NCBI GenBank assembly: GCA_937952395.1
Contig: CALFYV010000392.1
Location: 1 to 6,978, forward strand
Length of the DNA: 6,978 nt
Reading direction: 5' to 3'
Source of the DNA: an uncultured Bacteriovoracaceae bacterium
GTDB taxonomy: Bacteria; Bdellovibrionota; Bacteriovoracia; Bacteriovoracales; Bacteriovoracaceae
In this document: piece after piece, positions 5,998-6,978 of the stretch
How the letters are laid out: each line of letters starts with the position of its first letter
Numbering within the stretch: the stretch's first letter is position 1
Notes under the pieces: model-generated
Told to the model about the DNA's origin: nothing
The model's database searches: none
What the model saw: the letters and a program-made list of their open reading frames with translations, nothing else
Position numbers and translations under genes: made by a program

Positions 5998-6978
5998 TTA
6001 TTTACGTTTTTTGATATCGATATATTCAGCGGAGGTTTCTCCAGTATAAATTTGTCTTGGACGGCAAATTTTCATAGAGTCTGACTCAATCATCTCTTTC
6101 CACTGAGCTATCCAACCTGGAAGTCGACCTAACACAAACATGACTGTGAACATATTTGTAGGAATCCCAAGTGCCCGATAAATAATTCCTGAATAAAAAT
6201 CTACGTTAGGATAAAGTTTTCTTTCAACAAAATAAGGATCTTTAAGTGCTTCTGCTTCAAGACCTTTGGCAATATCTAAAACAGGGTCATCAATCCCCAG
6301 CTTTTCAAGTACGTTATCACAGGCTTTTTTTATAATTTTCGCTCGTGGGTAAAAGTTCTTATAAACTCTGTGACCAAAACCCATTAATCTAAAGGGATCG
6401 TCTTTATCTTTGGCCTTATCTAAAAATTTCTTATGTCCACCACCATCTTTATGAATAGCATCTAACATTTCAATAACGGCTTGATTGGCCCCACCATGAA
6501 GCGGTCCCCATAAAGCATCGATTCCAGCTGAAATACTAGCAAATAAATTGGCCTTACTTGATCCCACCATGCGGACAGATGAAGTCGAGCAGTTTTGTTC
6601 ATGGTCGGCGTGAAGAATAAGTAGAACATCTAGTGCTTCAGCTACGGCTGGGTCTACTTCTTCATTTCCCCCATCATTGAACATCATATTGATAAAATCA
6701 GCTCCATAAGTAAAATTTTTATTTGAAGGAACAAAATCCTTGCCACGAGAATGGCGATAAAATGCTGTGGATATGGCCTTCATCTGGCCTAAAAGTTGAG
6801 GAATTAGTATTTCTTTTTGTTTGTCACTTAAATCTTGATTAAGCATGTCTCCATGAAAAGCTGAAAGCGCAGCTACGGCTGAGGCCATGACACCCATTGG
6901 GTGGGCTTCCCTTGGGAATTGCTTAATAATATTGTGAATACCTTTAATGAATATTATAAACAACGATTAGTTGAAGAA
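5998..6978 (-). CDS. gltA: Citrate synthase, C-terminal three quarters, with an apparent frameshift near its 5' edge
   Basis: Citrate synthase condenses oxaloacetate and acetyl-CoA to open the TCA cycle. From the FPREAHPM segment to the stop the frame is intact for about 307 codons. Catalytic residues are present: His in WGPLHGGAN, His in GFGHRVYKN 42 residues later, and Asp in YPNVDFYSG 57 residues after that, spaced as in E. coli GltA (His264, His305, Asp362). HADHEQN, and PGWIAQW near the end, also match the hexameric GltA type. Upstream, this frame meets TAA at 6967-6969, but the frame shifted by one base reads LQLIVVYNIH up to 6947, which aligns directly with the GltA segment before the intact part (E. 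coli TRHTMIHEQ). A single extra base near 6946 therefore appears to break the gene, either a real mutation or a sequence error. A TTG at 6961-6963 could be called as a start but makes no structural sense. The true 5' end lies beyond the window. Confidence 0.9.

Noticed and set aside
6961..6963. TTG as a true start codon for citrate synthase
   Set aside because: It would remove over 100 residues of a conserved domain, has no Shine-Dalgarno, and the adjacent frame still encodes GltA-like residues upstream.

Overview
The window is AT-rich bacterial chromosome with tightly packed genes on both strands. It shows no mobile elements, CRISPR array, rRNA or tRNA. The genes are mostly housekeeping or stress genes. 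The low GC, the bacterial Rsm22-type protein and the small stand-alone signalling-like protein would suit a Bdellovibrionota/Bacteriovorax-like or another AT-rich Gram-negative bacterium. That placement is inference from overall character, not from a marker gene.

Layout. (1) A plus-strand unit at 2-1071 holds the 3' end of serB (phosphoserine phosphatase), a cytoplasmic leucine-rich-repeat protein coupled to it by an ATGA stop/start overlap, and an 87-residue helical protein with a histidine-kinase-like H-box. (2) A short intergenic stretch at 1072-1204 carries a strong hairpin terminator and, upstream of it, a promoter-like sequence plus a second hairpin that together look like a small RNA gene of about 80 nt. 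(3) A ClpB-type AAA+ disaggregase gene lies on the minus strand at 1205-3565. (4) The 124-bp divergent region at 3566-3689 has a sigma32-like heat-shock promoter for clpB, a sigma70-like promoter for mscS, and two inverted repeats. (5) An MscS-family mechanosensitive channel gene is on the plus strand at 3690-5012. (6) A minus-strand pair follows: citrate synthase gltA (5' end outside the window), then an Rsm22-family ribosome-associated methyltransferase-like gene, whose 3' end overlaps the 3' end of mscS by 8 bp.

Points most worth a second look: an apparent one-base frameshift in gltA near 6946, the candidate small RNA at 1092-1174, the heat-shock promoter and SD-adjacent hairpin of clpB, the stand-alone H-box protein, and the four-cysteine Fe-S-type pattern in the Rsm22 homologue. 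I see no clear evidence for a wholly new multi-gene system. The nearest thing to one is the serB-LRR-H-box unit, two of whose three members have no assigned function.
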